DNA of 64,000 nucleotides from Marinobacter sediminum. Lineage in GTDB: Bacteria; Pseudomonadota; Gammaproteobacteria; Pseudomonadales; Oleiphilaceae. The notes below the pieces were generated by a model. It was given only the letters and a program-made list of their open reading frames with translations, was not told the DNA's origin and searched no databases. The stretch spans positions 806,001 through 870,000 of the forward strand of contig NZ_JAEMQH010000001.1 of the NCBI RefSeq assembly GCF_016820575.1, in the 5' to 3' direction. Below, in pieces: positions 1 to 8,894 of this stretch (its first letter is position 1; each line of letters begins with the position of its first letter). The position numbers and the translations under genes are program-made.

Positions 1-1143
1 GTCCTTGCGCACCAATTGTTCGAGGAGCTCTTCCCGGGTTGGAATCCGAATGTTGCCATTGGCATCCCGGAGCTTGCCGGTTTTTGCGGCGGCCAACAGC
101 TGTGCTGAGGGAGCCTCATTGGTCATGCGATCTACCAACCCTTCGGGCAGCCCCGATGCTTTTAAAACGTCTCGATGGGATTGACTCATACCCGTGTAAT
201 AGCCTGACACGACTTCCTTGGCCAGCTCACCTCCATGAGAGACATACGCTATCTGCCCGCTAGCTTCGTCAGGATAGGCGTTCAGCATGCGGAGCAGCAG
301 TTGGTCTTCCTTGGTACCCTGTTCCAGCTCGGCCTGAAGGTCCAGGCCGCTGAGTCCTTTTGGGCCGATCAGCCAAGCCTGGTACTGATCCGGTAGCAGG
401 TTGACGTATCCGGGTACGTCACGGTTGGTGGCATGATAGGCCAGAACGTCTGTTTCCGGGGCCAACTCGATCAGTCGAATTACTGAAGAGGGTCGGTAAA
501 CGGAGTTGCGGCCGGGGCCGGCAAGGTAGGCGGAAATCTCGTCGGCAGTTTGGGGGTTGATGCGTTCAAAGTCCGAGCGTTGCTGGTCGATCGCGGCTAA
601 AACGTTGTCCCTGTGATGATCAGTGACGTAGGCTTTTGCCGCGGCTATTTCTTCCGATTCGTCGGTCAGCGATCCCATAAACATCATGGGTGTCGGGAAA
701 TAAACGGAGAAGTAGCCCTTGATGGAATAATCAACACGGCTCTCAAGCAGTGTGTAACCCTGCCAGGTCAGTGCGTAGACGTCTGCGTACTGTGACTCCT
801 CCTGAAACGGGATCAGAGTCAGTGTGAGCATATAGCCGAGAAAGCTCGCACCACTGAAATCTGGTCCTCCAGTCTTTTCGGTCGTACGCGTTGCAACAAC
901 CGTGGGGGCATCGACGGATCCCGGAATCAACCAATCAGGACGTTCGTCTCCGACAATGGTAAAGGGCACGGTCCCGGAGTCATAGGAGGAGTGGGCGGGC
1001 GCTCTGACACTGGTTTGATCGAATTGATATACCTGGCATCCGGCCAGCAAAGTAGCCATGGTAAGGCTAGCTAGCGCTCTTCCCACTCGCGAAGCTGAAG
1101 CGTGCTTTTTTCCGGTGGCGCCTCGAAAACGACTGAACTTCAT
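1..1143 (-). CDS. Putative outer-membrane or periplasmic lipoprotein, 3' end outside the window
   Basis: The minus-strand frame is open from an ATG at 1143 to the window edge, giving at least 381 residues with no stop. The N terminus is basic (MKFSRFRGATGKK), followed by a hydrophobic stretch and a lipobox LLAGC around residue 37, so it should be exported and lipidated. The rest is a soluble alpha/beta-looking domain rich in Tyr, Asp and Glu, with no motif that I recognise. Codon use looks normal for the window. The function is unknown. The C terminus lies beyond base 1, so neither total length nor a C-terminal domain can be judged. Confidence 0.75.
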   Translation of the reverse strand, partial: MKFSRFRGATGKKHASASRVGRALASLTMATLLAGCQVYQFDQTSVRAPAHSSYDSGTVPFTIVGDERPDWLIPGSVDAPTVVATRTTEKTGGPDFSGASFLGYMLTLTLIPFQEESQYADVYALTWQGYTLLESRVDYSIKGYFSVYFPTPMMFMGSLTDESEEIAAAKAYVTDHHRDNVLAAIDQQRSDFERINPQTADEISAYLAGPGRNSVYRPSSVIRLIELAPETDVLAYHATNRDVPGYVNLLPDQYQAWLIGPKGLSGLDLQAELEQGTKEDQLLLRMLNAYPDEASGQIAYVSHGGELAKEVVSGYYTGMSQSHRDVLKASGLPEGLVDRMTNEAPSAQLLAAAKTGKLRDANGNIRIPTREELLEQLVRKD

Positions 1144-1427
1144 TTTGATACCCAAATTCCATTGGTTACTATCAGCCCGGGGCAGCGACACTCCGGAATT
1201 CGGGTATATGTATAAACGATTTTTAATGAGGTCGTCTTGCCTCAGACGTTTCGAGACGAGGCAGTTTAGTCAATTACTCAAGAATTGGGCGCGCAGCGCC
1301 TCGGTAGGTGTTTGAAAGTAAGCGCCTATTGTGAGTAAGACAAAGAACTTTCCGGAATTGCAAAACAATGCAAAATGATATTTTTAATGCATGAATCGCC
1401 GTGTCGTGTGCGGTGGCTGTTGCTATA

Positions 1428-1631
1428 TCAGCGTTCGTCATCCTCCTCCACTTCGTCCGGGTGTTCGCGCTTGTAGCGCTCCCATTCTTCCCAGTCATGA
1501 GGCGTACCTGCATGGGGCCGGCGCAGGTGTTTGGCGTGTTCCATGGCGTTGTGCTGCAAGCTGTGGTCCCGCTCCTCTTCTTCCTTGTCGAAACCGTATT
1601 TTTTCAGAAACTCATCGGGCTTGATGGGCAT
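1428..1631 (-). CDS. Small highly charged hypothetical protein (67 aa)
   Basis: This 67-residue protein is dominated by Glu, Asp, Lys, Arg and His, with two acidic runs (KEEEERD near residue 16 and the VEEDDER end) and no membrane segment. A good ribosome site (GGGGAG, about 6 bases before the ATG) supports translation. It sits 60 bases downstream of the RNase II gene on the same strand with no obvious terminator between, so the two may be cotranscribed. I do not recognise a family. The composition suggests a soluble, possibly partly disordered protein. Confidence 0.6.
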   Translation of the reverse strand: MPIKPDEFLKKYGFDKEEEERDHSLQHNAMEHAKHLRRPHAGTPHDWEEWERYKREHPDEVEEDDER

Positions 1632-1691
1632 AACGCACTCCCCTTTAACCGCAACTTTCCTTAGTTACGATGCGCCTGCCCCAGCGGTTTA

Positions 1692-3677
1692 TCAACCTTT
1701 GTTGGTGTTGCTGTCGCTCTGGATTTCCTCGGCCTCCACCAGTGTGAAATTGATCTGACGACGCTCCTCGTCAACATTGGCGAAGGTGACCTTCACTGGC
1801 TGTTCCAGCTGGAAGATGCGGCCGTTCTTGTTGTGGATCAGGCGCAGGGTGACGGGATCAAAGCCGTATTTTCCGTCCAGATCCTTGCAGCTTACGAAGC
1901 CTTCCAGGCCGTTGGCGTCGAGCCGGACGAAGAATCCGGCCGGAACGGTACGGCTGATGACTCCGGTCATGGGCGCATCGCCCAGGGTCCGAGCAAAGTC
2001 GCTCTTGAGCCAGGCTTCCAGGCTGTTGGCGGCCTGACGCGCGTTGATTTGGGCCTGCTGCAGGGCATCCAGCTGCTCGGAGGTCAGGGCCTTGAGCGGA
2101 TGATCCCACAGTGCAGACTTGATCAGCCGGTGCACGTAAAAGTCAGAGAACTTGCGCAGGGGCGAGGTGAAGGTGGTATAGGCGTTCAGTCCCATGCCCT
2201 GGTGTGGCGCGGGCTGAAAGCCCAGCTCGGCACGGGCCAGCTGGCGGGAAATTATCGCCTTGACCGGAACCTCGGCGGCCAGTTGTTCGGTCTGGGTCAT
2301 CAGCTGGCGGAATCCGGCGGCGCTGGTGGCGTCTACCTCGGCCAGCTCCGGGGCGTGGCTTTGCAGCAGCGCGCGGATGTTGTCGATGCGATCGTCACGG
2401 AGCCCGGAATGCTGGATGAACAGGCCGGACGGCTGCTGGCTCAGGAAATCCGCCGCGCACCGGTTGGCGGCCACCATGCATTCTTCAACCAGACGGTGGG
2501 CTTCATTCTGTACCGACGGTTCAATCAGGCGAATGCGCCGGTTCTCGTCCAGACGCAAGCGGAATTCCGGCCGATCGCCGCTGAGCAGGGCGTGTTCGGT
2601 GCGCCATTTGCGCAGGGCAGTGGCGGCCTGGTGCAGTTGGTCCAGGCTGTTGGCGACGGCGTCGGGCAGTGCCTTGATGTCGTCGTCCTCGCGGCCCTCG
2701 ATCAGGTTGGCCACCAGCTCGTAGCTGAGCTTGCGCTGAGAGCGGATCACCGCCTGGTGGAAGCTGTAGTCACCCAGGCTGCCGTCGTTGTTGACCTGCA
2801 GGTCACACACCAGCGCCAGACGATTCACCTCCGGCATCAGTGAACACAACCGGGTGCTCAGGCCGTCGGGCAGCATTGGCAGCGGCTCGCCCGGGAAGTA
2901 AATGGCGGTGGCGCGGTTGAACGCTTCCTGCTCGGCGGCACTGCCGGGCTCGATCACCGACGTCGGATCGGCGATGGCGATCGACAGGGTCCAACCGGTA
3001 GGGTTGGGTTCGGCCAGCAGGGCATCGTCCATGTCCTGGGTGCCCGGGCTGTCGATGGTGACGTAGGGTTGTCCGGTGCGATCTTCCCGGTCGCTTTCGC
3101 GGGCCTGGATATCCTGTTCTCCCAGGCCGTCGACCTGGGTCTGTACCGGTTCCGGCCAGGCGTCCGCTAGATCGAAAGTAGCCAGGGTCAGCGCCCGTTC
3201 AATGCCGGGATCGCCCGTTTTGCCGATCACCCGCAGGATCTTGGCCTGGCCCTTGCCATCCTTGATCGGGTGTTTGTGGATCTCGCAATAGATGTAGTCA
3301 TCCGGTTTCGCATTCATGCGCTCTTTCGGCGGAATGAATATCCAGCGATTGATGCCCGGGGTTTCCGGCACCACAAAGTGACCTTTGCCTTTAATCAGGT
3401 AGCGGCCAACGAAAGTGCTCAGGCGGGTTTCCAGCAGTTCATCCACTGCGCCTTGAGTCTTGCCTTTCTCGACTTCCTGCTCGGTCACGTTGACGCGGTC
3501 GCCCGGCAGCACCTTCTGCATTTCTTCCGGGGGCAGAAAAACGTCCCGACCTTCATCCAGGGCGACGAACCCGAAGCGTCCATTGGTGGCTTTTACTGTG
3601 CCGGGGAAGACGATCTTGTTGTCGTGGATATCGGATTTCAGCTGGCGCAACTGGCTGATAGCGTCGGCATTGAGCAT
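1692..3677 (-). CDS. rnb: Exoribonuclease II (RNB family)
   Basis: This is a 3'-to-5' hydrolytic exoribonuclease for mRNA decay in the cytoplasm. The 661-residue protein has N-terminal cold-shock-like RNA-binding domains (roughly residues 20-160), a central RNB catalytic domain and a C-terminal S1 domain (about residue 570 onward). The RNB metal-binding signature is intact, with Asp209, Asp215, Asp217 and Asp218 in the motif IDSPGTQDMDD, matching the four acidic residues of Escherichia coli RNase II. Later RNB motifs such as HSGLRDDRID are also present. Length is typical for RNase II and shorter than RNase R, which usually carries an extra N-terminal domain and a basic tail. The gene is followed by a small charged protein gene. 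Confidence 0.93.
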   Translation of the reverse strand: MLNADAISQLRQLKSDIHDNKIVFPGTVKATNGRFGFVALDEGRDVFLPPEEMQKVLPGDRVNVTEQEVEKGKTQGAVDELLETRLSTFVGRYLIKGKGHFVVPETPGINRWIFIPPKERMNAKPDDYIYCEIHKHPIKDGKGQAKILRVIGKTGDPGIERALTLATFDLADAWPEPVQTQVDGLGEQDIQARESDREDRTGQPYVTIDSPGTQDMDDALLAEPNPTGWTLSIAIADPTSVIEPGSAAEQEAFNRATAIYFPGEPLPMLPDGLSTRLCSLMPEVNRLALVCDLQVNNDGSLGDYSFHQAVIRSQRKLSYELVANLIEGREDDDIKALPDAVANSLDQLHQAATALRKWRTEHALLSGDRPEFRLRLDENRRIRLIEPSVQNEAHRLVEECMVAANRCAADFLSQQPSGLFIQHSGLRDDRIDNIRALLQSHAPELAEVDATSAAGFRQLMTQTEQLAAEVPVKAIISRQLARAELGFQPAPHQGMGLNAYTTFTSPLRKFSDFYVHRLIKSALWDHPLKALTSEQLDALQQAQINARQAANSLEAWLKSDFARTLGDAPMTGVISRTVPAGFFVRLDANGLEGFVSCKDLDGKYGFDPVTLRLIHNKNGRIFQLEQPVKVTFANVDEERRQINFTLVEAEEIQSDSNTNKG

Positions 3678-3758
3678 GAATGAACCTGGCTGTTAAAAAG
3701 AATGTTGGGCGGAGTATAACGGTTATGGGTCCATGCGTCAGATAGCGGACTTCCTAAA

Positions 3759-4433
3759 CTAGATCTCGGCCCAAAATCGCTGGAGATTGGCCAGGGACTT
3801 GGTGAGTAGATCGAACTCCGCGGTTTTGCCTTCGCGTTCAAACAGCTGGCGCCGGGCGGTGTCGAGATCGAACAGCACTTCTCGCTGGGCCGGATCGCGG
3901 ATGGTGCTCTGAATCCAGCCGATGGCGACACGGCGTTGGCCCTGGCTGACCGGTTCAACCCGGTGCAGGGTGGAGGAGGGATAGATCACCGCCGAGCCCG
4001 CCGGCAGTTTGTAGCGTTGTTCGCCGGCGGTGGTTTCAGTGACCAGTTCGCCACCCTCGTAGCTATCCGGGTCATCCAGGAACAGGGTGAAGGAAATGTC
4101 CGTGCGCAGCCGGCCCGGCCCCCGGCCCATTACCGGGTCATCCACGTGGTTGCCGTAGGTCATGCCGTCGCGGTAACGGCTGAACATTGGGGGCGTCATC
4201 TTGGCGGGTCTGACGGCCATCTGGAACACCGGATGTTCGGTCAGGGCCTTTTCCACCTCTGCCCGCAGGGCGCGGGCGTCGTCGTCGGCCATTTGCATCT
4301 GTTCGTTGTTCTTGACGAGGCGAGCATGCCAGCCGGCGGTCTTCCGACCGTCATCGAAGCTGCCATTGTCGAGCGCGGCGCGAACGCGTTTCAGCTGCTC
4401 GTCGCTCAAAATCTCGCCGATACACAGAATCAT
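3759..4433 (-). CDS. piuC: Fe(II)/2-oxoglutarate PKHD-type hydroxylase (PiuC/YbiX family)
   Basis: A non-haem Fe(II)- and 2-oxoglutarate-dependent oxygenase of the PiuC/YbiX family, usually linked to iron uptake through catecholate siderophore receptors. From the ATG at 4433 it is 225 residues, the usual family length; an upstream start would add 34 residues not typical of the family. Visible ligands are His96 and Asp98 in NHVDDP and His157 in STLHRVEP, with Arg168 as the likely 2-oxoglutarate anchor. A GGAG ribosome site precedes this ATG. No TonB-dependent receptor is adjacent here; instead the gene is divergent from a Glu/His-rich lipoprotein, which fits a metal-related role for the pair. 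The physiological substrate of the family is not known to me. Confidence 0.88.
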   Translation of the reverse strand: MILCIGEILSDEQLKRVRAALDNGSFDDGRKTAGWHARLVKNNEQMQMADDDARALRAEVEKALTEHPVFQMAVRPAKMTPPMFSRYRDGMTYGNHVDDPVMGRGPGRLRTDISFTLFLDDPDSYEGGELVTETTAGEQRYKLPAGSAVIYPSSTLHRVEPVSQGQRRVAIGWIQSTIRDPAQREVLFDLDTARRQLFEREGKTAEFDLLTKSLANLQRFWAEI

Positions 4434-4568
4434 GGTGGGCTCCAATTCGTAATACGAATAATTTGCAAATAAGACAGTTATTGATTCATCATGCCCCACC
4501 GTTGACCAACCTTCAATATTACCGTCGTTGGCCAAGCGAAACGGCGGAGTTCAGACAGGAGCAACTGA

Positions 4569-5621
4569 ATGAAAAACCAGACTGTAAAACTGTGGACCGG
4601 AATCGGTATGGCCACACTTATCGCGGGCTGCGGCACCCTGGGTGGTGAAGGCGGCGAAGGCGGAGAGCACTACGACGATCAGCTGCACGCCTCGGCCCAT
4701 GGCGGCGAAGGTGGTGAAGGCGGCGAACACCACGGTGGCGAAGGCGGTGAAGGCGGCGAACACCACGGCGGCGAAGGTGGTGAAGGTGGCGAACACCATG
4801 GCGGCGAAGGTGGTGAAGGCGGCGAGCACCACGGCGGTGAAGGTGGTGAAGGCGGCGAACACCATGGCGCCGAAGCCGGCGCAGCTTTCAGCTATTTCGC
4901 GGCCGGCGGTGAAGGTGGCGAAGGCGGAGAAGGCGGAGAAGGCGGAGAAGGCGGAGAAGCCGGCAGCTCTGTTTCTTCGGTCACCTCTGACGGCGCCTAT
5001 GTCGCCATGCTGCAGATGATGCAGGGGCACCTGCTGGCGGCCCGTGAGCTGATCAAATCCGGTGACGCGGCCGAAGGCCGCCCGCACCTGACACACCCCT
5101 GGGTTGAGGTTTACCCGATGGCCGAGCCGGGCCTGGAGCACCGTGGCCAGAATGCCCTGGGTGGACACCTGAAGGCACTGGCGGAAAAATCCGGTGGAAT
5201 CGAGGACTGGAGTGATATCAATCAGCAGTTCCAGGCGGCGTGGGTTGCCATCGAAAAAGCGGCAAATAACGTTGGTGAAAAAGGCGTGAGCAGCGCAACC
5301 GTTTCCAAGGTCGTCCTGTCGCTGACCAAGCAGGCAGTGCTGGAATATGACGAGGCGCTGGAAGAGGGCAAGTTCGTGGCCGTGCACGAGTACCAGGACG
5401 GTCGCGGCTTTGTCCGTGCCGCCCGCGAATACCTGGACGGTCAGCAGGCGCTGCTGATACGGGACAATAAAGAGGCGTGGCGCGTAGCCAGCAAGGCTCT
5501 GGACGACCTGCAGAAAGCCTGGCCGACGGCCGTGCCGCCTGAGCAGCCGGTGATGCCGGTGTCGAATCTCTATGCCGCGCAAGCGCGCTTGGAGCTTGCT
5601 CTGGCCCCCTACCTGTTCTGA
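4569..5621 (+). CDS. Lipoprotein with GGEGGEGGEHH tandem repeats
   Basis: The 350-residue precursor has a short signal peptide and the lipobox LIAGC with Cys21, so it should be a lipid-anchored envelope protein. Residues 25-35 are a first GGEGGEGGEHY unit. Residues 45-99 are five exact GGEGGEGGEHH units, and residues 113-130 are six GGE triplets. The remaining C-terminal domain (about 140-350) is helical and looks globular, with motifs such as HLTHPWVEVYP. The acid- and His-rich repeats suggest binding of a divalent or ferric metal, but this is inference. A strong ribosome site (AGGAG) precedes the ATG, and a rho-independent terminator follows. It is divergent from piuC. No family assignment can be made from sequence alone. 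Confidence 0.85.
   Translation: MKNQTVKLWTGIGMATLIAGCGTLGGEGGEGGEHYDDQLHASAHGGEGGEGGEHHGGEGGEGGEHHGGEGGEGGEHHGGEGGEGGEHHGGEGGEGGEHHGAEAGAAFSYFAAGGEGGEGGEGGEGGEGGEAGSSVSSVTSDGAYVAMLQMMQGHLLAARELIKSGDAAEGRPHLTHPWVEVYPMAEPGLEHRGQNALGGHLKALAEKSGGIEDWSDINQQFQAAWVAIEKAANNVGEKGVSSATVSKVVLSLTKQAVLEYDEALEEGKFVAVHEYQDGRGFVRAAREYLDGQQALLIRDNKEAWRVASKALDDLQKAWPTAVPPEQPVMPVSNLYAAQARLELALAPYLF
4701..4865 (+). repeat. Five in-frame 33-base tandem repeats
   Basis: Five consecutive 33-base units encode five identical GGEGGEGGEHH blocks. Unit copies differ only at synonymous third positions (for example GGC/GGT and GAG/GAA). The repeat length is a multiple of three, so copy-number change would keep the reading frame. 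A related degenerate unit lies at 4641-4673 and six GGE triplets at 4905-4958. Confidence 0.9.
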
Positions 5622-5635
5622 TCCGCGTTACAAGA

Positions 5636-5665
5636 CCGGGGCCATTGTGGCCCCGGCTCTTTTCT
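5636..5665 (+). terminator. Rho-independent terminator after the repeat lipoprotein
   Basis: A perfect 9-base-pair GC-rich stem (CCGGGGCCA paired with TGGCCCCGG, three-base loop TTG) is followed by CTCTTTTCTT. It starts 15 bases after the lipoprotein stop codon. Confidence 0.85.
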
Positions 5666-5711
5666 TGTTATTCCGCCCCTGAGCTGCACTTTCCAGGCTC
5701 TTGTTTCCGGG

Positions 5712-6164
5712 CTATTGATTGTGCTCGGAAAAGACCTTGGTCTGGCCCCTCTCATTGAACAACAAAACCTTGTAGTGATCCTTTCGGTCACCCATTTCCA
5801 TGCCAGGTGAGCCCACCGGCATTCCCGGCACCGTCAGCCCCCGGACCTTCGGAGCTTCGGCAATCAGGCGTCGGACATCATCCGCGGGTACATGGCCCTC
5901 AATCACGTAATCGCCAATAAAGGCGGTATGGCAGCTCGATAATGACGGCGTCAGCCCCGCCTGCTGCTTGATTGGGTTCAGGTTGTTGGTTTCAGTCACT
6001 TCCACCTCAAAGCCATGTTCTTCCAGGTGCTTGACCCAGTCGGTGCAGCAACCACAGGAGGGTGACTTGTAGACATGAATGCTCTGGGCCGCTCCGGCAG
6101 CCAGCAGCGGCGTACTGAATCCCAGTGCTGCGGTCAGGGCAAGTCCAAGTGCTTGTGATTTCAT
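5712..6164 (-). CDS. DUF411 exported metal-binding protein
   Basis: A 150-residue DUF411 family protein, a group found with copper and other metal-resistance genes. From the ATG at 6164 it begins with a clear signal peptide ending in LLAAGAA, so it should be periplasmic. The mature part opens with a thioredoxin-like element, HVYKSPSCGCCTDW, whose Cys37, Cys39 and Cys40 are candidate metal ligands. A second conserved region is SCHTAFIGDYVIEGHVP, and a Met-rich segment GMPVGSPGMEMG follows. The start at 6164 has an AAGGA ribosome site; the longer frame would bury the signal peptide. It is the last gene of the merR-copA-microprotein-DUF411 set. Confidence 0.88.
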   Translation of the reverse strand: MKSQALGLALTAALGFSTPLLAAGAAQSIHVYKSPSCGCCTDWVKHLEEHGFEVEVTETNNLNPIKQQAGLTPSLSSCHTAFIGDYVIEGHVPADDVRRLIAEAPKVRGLTVPGMPVGSPGMEMGDRKDHYKVLLFNERGQTKVFSEHNQ

Positions 6165-6189
6165 GAGAATGTCCTTCTGCAATAGAGCG

Positions 6190-6306
6190 TTAGTGCTGGC
6201 TATGGTCTTGATCAGAGCTTTCGCCGGTTGACGACGATAGCCAGAACCACCAGACAGTTGCGGCCATGAGGGCGATGCCACCAGCGTTGACCATAAAGGT
6301 TTCCAT
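6190..6306 (-). CDS. 38-residue single-span membrane microprotein in the copper operon
   Basis: The ATG at 6306 overlaps the copA stop as TGATG, which suggests translational coupling, and GGAGG lies just upstream inside the copA end. The product has one hydrophobic segment ending in an aromatic belt (ATVWWFWL, residues 16-23) and a polar tail rich in Asp, Ser and His ending DQDHSQH. The stop is 25 bases before the DUF411 start. I do not recognise a family. Placement and the His-containing tail suggest an accessory to copper export, but that is inference. Confidence 0.6.
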   Translation of the reverse strand: METFMVNAGGIALMAATVWWFWLSSSTGESSDQDHSQH

Positions 6307-8888
6307 CAGTTCCGCACCTCCTGTGAATTCTGATCCGATTGTGTCATTGCCTGCTCGGGGTTCTGGCCTGTCTTAAACAACCGTAACCGGTTGGCATTGG
6401 AAACCACGGTCACTGACGACAGCGACATGGCCGCCCCCGCCAGAATCGGACTCATCAGGATGCCCCACACCGGATACAACAGCCCGGCGGCGACCGGAAT
6501 GCCCAGGCTGTTGTAGATAAAGGCGCCGAACAGGTTCTGGTGAATGTTTTTTACGGTCGCCCGGGATATTTCGATGGCATCCGGCACCCCATGCAGGGAG
6601 CCGCGCATCAGGGTAATCCCTGCGCTTTCGATGGCCACATCGGTGCCGGTACCAATGGCAAAGCCGACATCGGCGGCTGCCAGGGCAGGGGCATCGTTAA
6701 TACCGTCACCCACCATGGCCACGGTATAGCCCTTGCCACGCATGGCGCTGACCACCTCGGCCTTGTCCTCCGGCAGTACTTCCGCCCGGTAGTCGTCAAT
6801 GCCGGCTTTGGCGGAAATGGCCCTGGCGGTCGCGTCTATATCGCCAGTCACCATCATCACCTTGATACCGGCCGCGTGCAGGCGTTCGATGGCGGCCCTG
6901 GAGTCGGCTTTGATGGCGTCGGCAACACCGATAACTCCAATGACGTCGCCACCAAGAGCCAGGAACAGGGGCGTGCCGGCCTCTTCGGTAATGGCCCGGG
7001 CCTCCTCATTCAGATCCGGCAGTTCGAGCCCCTCGCTTTCCAGCCAGCGCCGGTTGCCCAGGCGCAGCGCCTGACCCTCGAAGCTGCCCCGGACGCCCTT
7101 GCCATTCAGGGCTTCGAAGTCAGTGACCTTCTCGATGACCACGCTCTGTTCACTGGCTCGGGTGACAATGGCCTCAGCCAGCGGGTGTTCGGAATGTTGT
7201 TCGAGCCCGGCGGCCAGGCCCAGTAGCCGGCCCTCATCGCCGTCTACCGCATGCACCCGGGTAACGGTCGGGCGACCTTCGGTAATGGTGCCGGTCTTGT
7301 CCAGAATCACCAGGTCGAGCTTGCCGGCCGTCTGCAGGGCATCGCCCTGGCGAATCAGGGCCCCATACTCGGCCGCCTTGCCGACACCGACCATCACCGA
7401 CATGGGCGTGGCAAGCCCGAGGGCACAGGGGCAGGCAATGATCAGCACGGTGGTGGCCGCCACCATCATATGCACCACGGCCGGCTCCGGCCCGACGTTG
7501 TACCAAACCAGCGCGGCGGCGACGGCAATCAGCATGACCGTGGGTACAAACACCGAGGAAATCCGGTCAGCCAGCCGACCGATCGCCGGTTTGGAGCCCT
7601 GGGCCTTCTTCACCAGTTTGATGATCTGGGCCAGCGCGGTGTCGCTGCCAACACGGGTGGCCTCGTAGATGATGGCGCCGTGGGTGTTCAAGGTGCCGGC
7701 GGAAACGGCATCGCCCTCACCCTTGCTGACCGGCATGGGCTCACCGGTGAGCATGCTTTCATCGATCCGGGTGGCGCCCTCGGAGATCACCCCGTCCACC
7801 GGCAGCTTCTCGCCCGGACGAACCCGGATGAAGTCGCCTTTGATGACCTCCTCTACCGGGATATCCCGCTCCTCCCCCTCGCGCAGTACGCGGGCGGTTT
7901 TTGCCCGCAGGTCCAGCAGCCGCCGGACCGCTTCCGAGGTCTTGCCTTTGGCCCGCAATTCCAGGGCCTGGCCGAGGTTGATCAGGCCAATGATCATGGC
8001 CGAGGCCTCGAAATACACGTGCCGCGCCATTTCTGGTAATGCGTCCGGGATGCTGGCGACCACGATGGAATAGAGCCACGCGGTGCCGGTACCCAGGGCA
8101 ATCAGCGTATCCATGTTGGCGTTATGGTGCCGGAACGCCTTCCAGGCACCGGTGTAGAAATGCCCACCGGTGGTGGCCATCACCAGCAGGGTAAGCACAC
8201 CCAGCCCGAGCCAGAGGCTCTGGTTGGCCTCGGTTACCATCATAGTGCCGAACCCCATGCCCCAGACCATCAGGCCAACACCAAGGGTCAGACTCACGGC
8301 CATCTTGATCAAGAGGGTACGGTAAAGGGTGCGGTCCTCTTCCTGTCGACGCTCGTCGGCCTCATCTTCGTTCTCAATGACCCGGGCGCCGTAGCCGGCG
8401 CTCTCTATGGCCCGTACCAGTGCTTGTGGGTCGGCATGGCCGGTGGCGGTGGCGGTATTGTCGGCCAGATTCATGTGCGCCCCCGTCACCCCAGGTACTG
8501 ACGTCAGCGCCTTTTCAATGGTGCTGACACAGGAAGCGCAGGTGGCCCCGCTCACCGACAGGGCAACCTGATCGCCGTTATCAGTCGAAGCGCCGGAGTC
8601 CTGGGCAGTGTCGGCCGGCTGAGCTGATGCCTCCTGGTTCTTGCAGCAACTGGCTGGTTCGGCCTGTGAGATCGGCTGGGCTGGGTACCCGGCTTCAGAA
8701 ACCCGGCGCGCAGCATCGTCACGGTCAACATGGTCTGGTAGCGCTACGGTCTGCTGCTCCAGATCCACCTCAACCAGGTTCTGATCGCCAGTAATCGGCT
8801 CCAACGAGGTCCGAATCCGGTTGGCGCAGCCCTGACAGGTAGCGCCGGAAATGGACAGGGCGGTGTGCAGCGTCTTCGGCTCAGTCAC
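6306..8888 (-). CDS. copA: Copper-exporting P1B-type ATPase
   Basis: An inner-membrane ATPase that pumps Cu(I) (possibly also Ag(I)) out of the cytoplasm. The 860-residue protein has two N-terminal heavy-metal domains, with CxxC pairs at Cys18/Cys21 (TCQGC) and Cys117/Cys120 (TCASC), joined by a linker carrying Cys81-Cys82. Membrane helices follow, with the CPC transport motif in [13 protein letters not shown]. The phosphorylation motif DKTGT, the SEHPLAEAI motif of P1B pumps and the hinge [12 protein letters not shown] are all intact. The C-terminal helix pair is also present. It begins 6 bases after the MerR-family gene and is coupled to a microprotein gene downstream, so the set is probably one operon induced by metal through that regulator. 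Confidence 0.95.
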   Translation of the reverse strand: MTEPKTLHTALSISGATCQGCANRIRTSLEPITGDQNLVEVDLEQQTVALPDHVDRDDAARRVSEAGYPAQPISQAEPASCCKNQEASAQPADTAQDSGASTDNGDQVALSVSGATCASCVSTIEKALTSVPGVTGAHMNLADNTATATGHADPQALVRAIESAGYGARVIENEDEADERRQEEDRTLYRTLLIKMAVSLTLGVGLMVWGMGFGTMMVTEANQSLWLGLGVLTLLVMATTGGHFYTGAWKAFRHHNANMDTLIALGTGTAWLYSIVVASIPDALPEMARHVYFEASAMIIGLINLGQALELRAKGKTSEAVRRLLDLRAKTARVLREGEERDIPVEEVIKGDFIRVRPGEKLPVDGVISEGATRIDESMLTGEPMPVSKGEGDAVSAGTLNTHGAIIYEATRVGSDTALAQIIKLVKKAQGSKPAIGRLADRISSVFVPTVMLIAVAAALVWYNVGPEPAVVHMMVAATTVLIIACPCALGLATPMSVMVGVGKAAEYGALIRQGDALQTAGKLDLVILDKTGTITEGRPTVTRVHAVDGDEGRLLGLAAGLEQHSEHPLAEAIVTRASEQSVVIEKVTDFEALNGKGVRGSFEGQALRLGNRRWLESEGLELPDLNEEARAITEEAGTPLFLALGGDVIGVIGVADAIKADSRAAIERLHAAGIKVMMVTGDIDATARAISAKAGIDDYRAEVLPEDKAEVVSAMRGKGYTVAMVGDGINDAPALAAADVGFAIGTGTDVAIESAGITLMRGSLHGVPDAIEISRATVKNIHQNLFGAFIYNSLGIPVAAGLLYPVWGILMSPILAGAAMSLSSVTVVSNANRLRLFKTGQNPEQAMTQSDQNSQEVRN

Positions 8889-8894
8889 GGTTGT

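Noticed and set aside
1833..2843. 336-residue plus-strand frame inside the RNase II gene
   Set aside because: It is a shadow of rnb. The minus-strand frame has the complete RNB catalytic signature.
4456..4474. Fur box between piuC and the repeat lipoprotein
   Set aside because: The region is AT-rich and contains the palindrome ATTTGCAAAT, but it matches the 19-base Fur consensus poorly. Iron regulation is plausible from context only.
4551..5582. 343-residue frame antisense to the repeat lipoprotein
   Set aside because: It is an antisense shadow of the repetitive GGE/HH coding sequence (Ala/Phe/Thr repeats), with no ribosome site, while the plus-strand gene has a signal peptide, lipobox and terminator.
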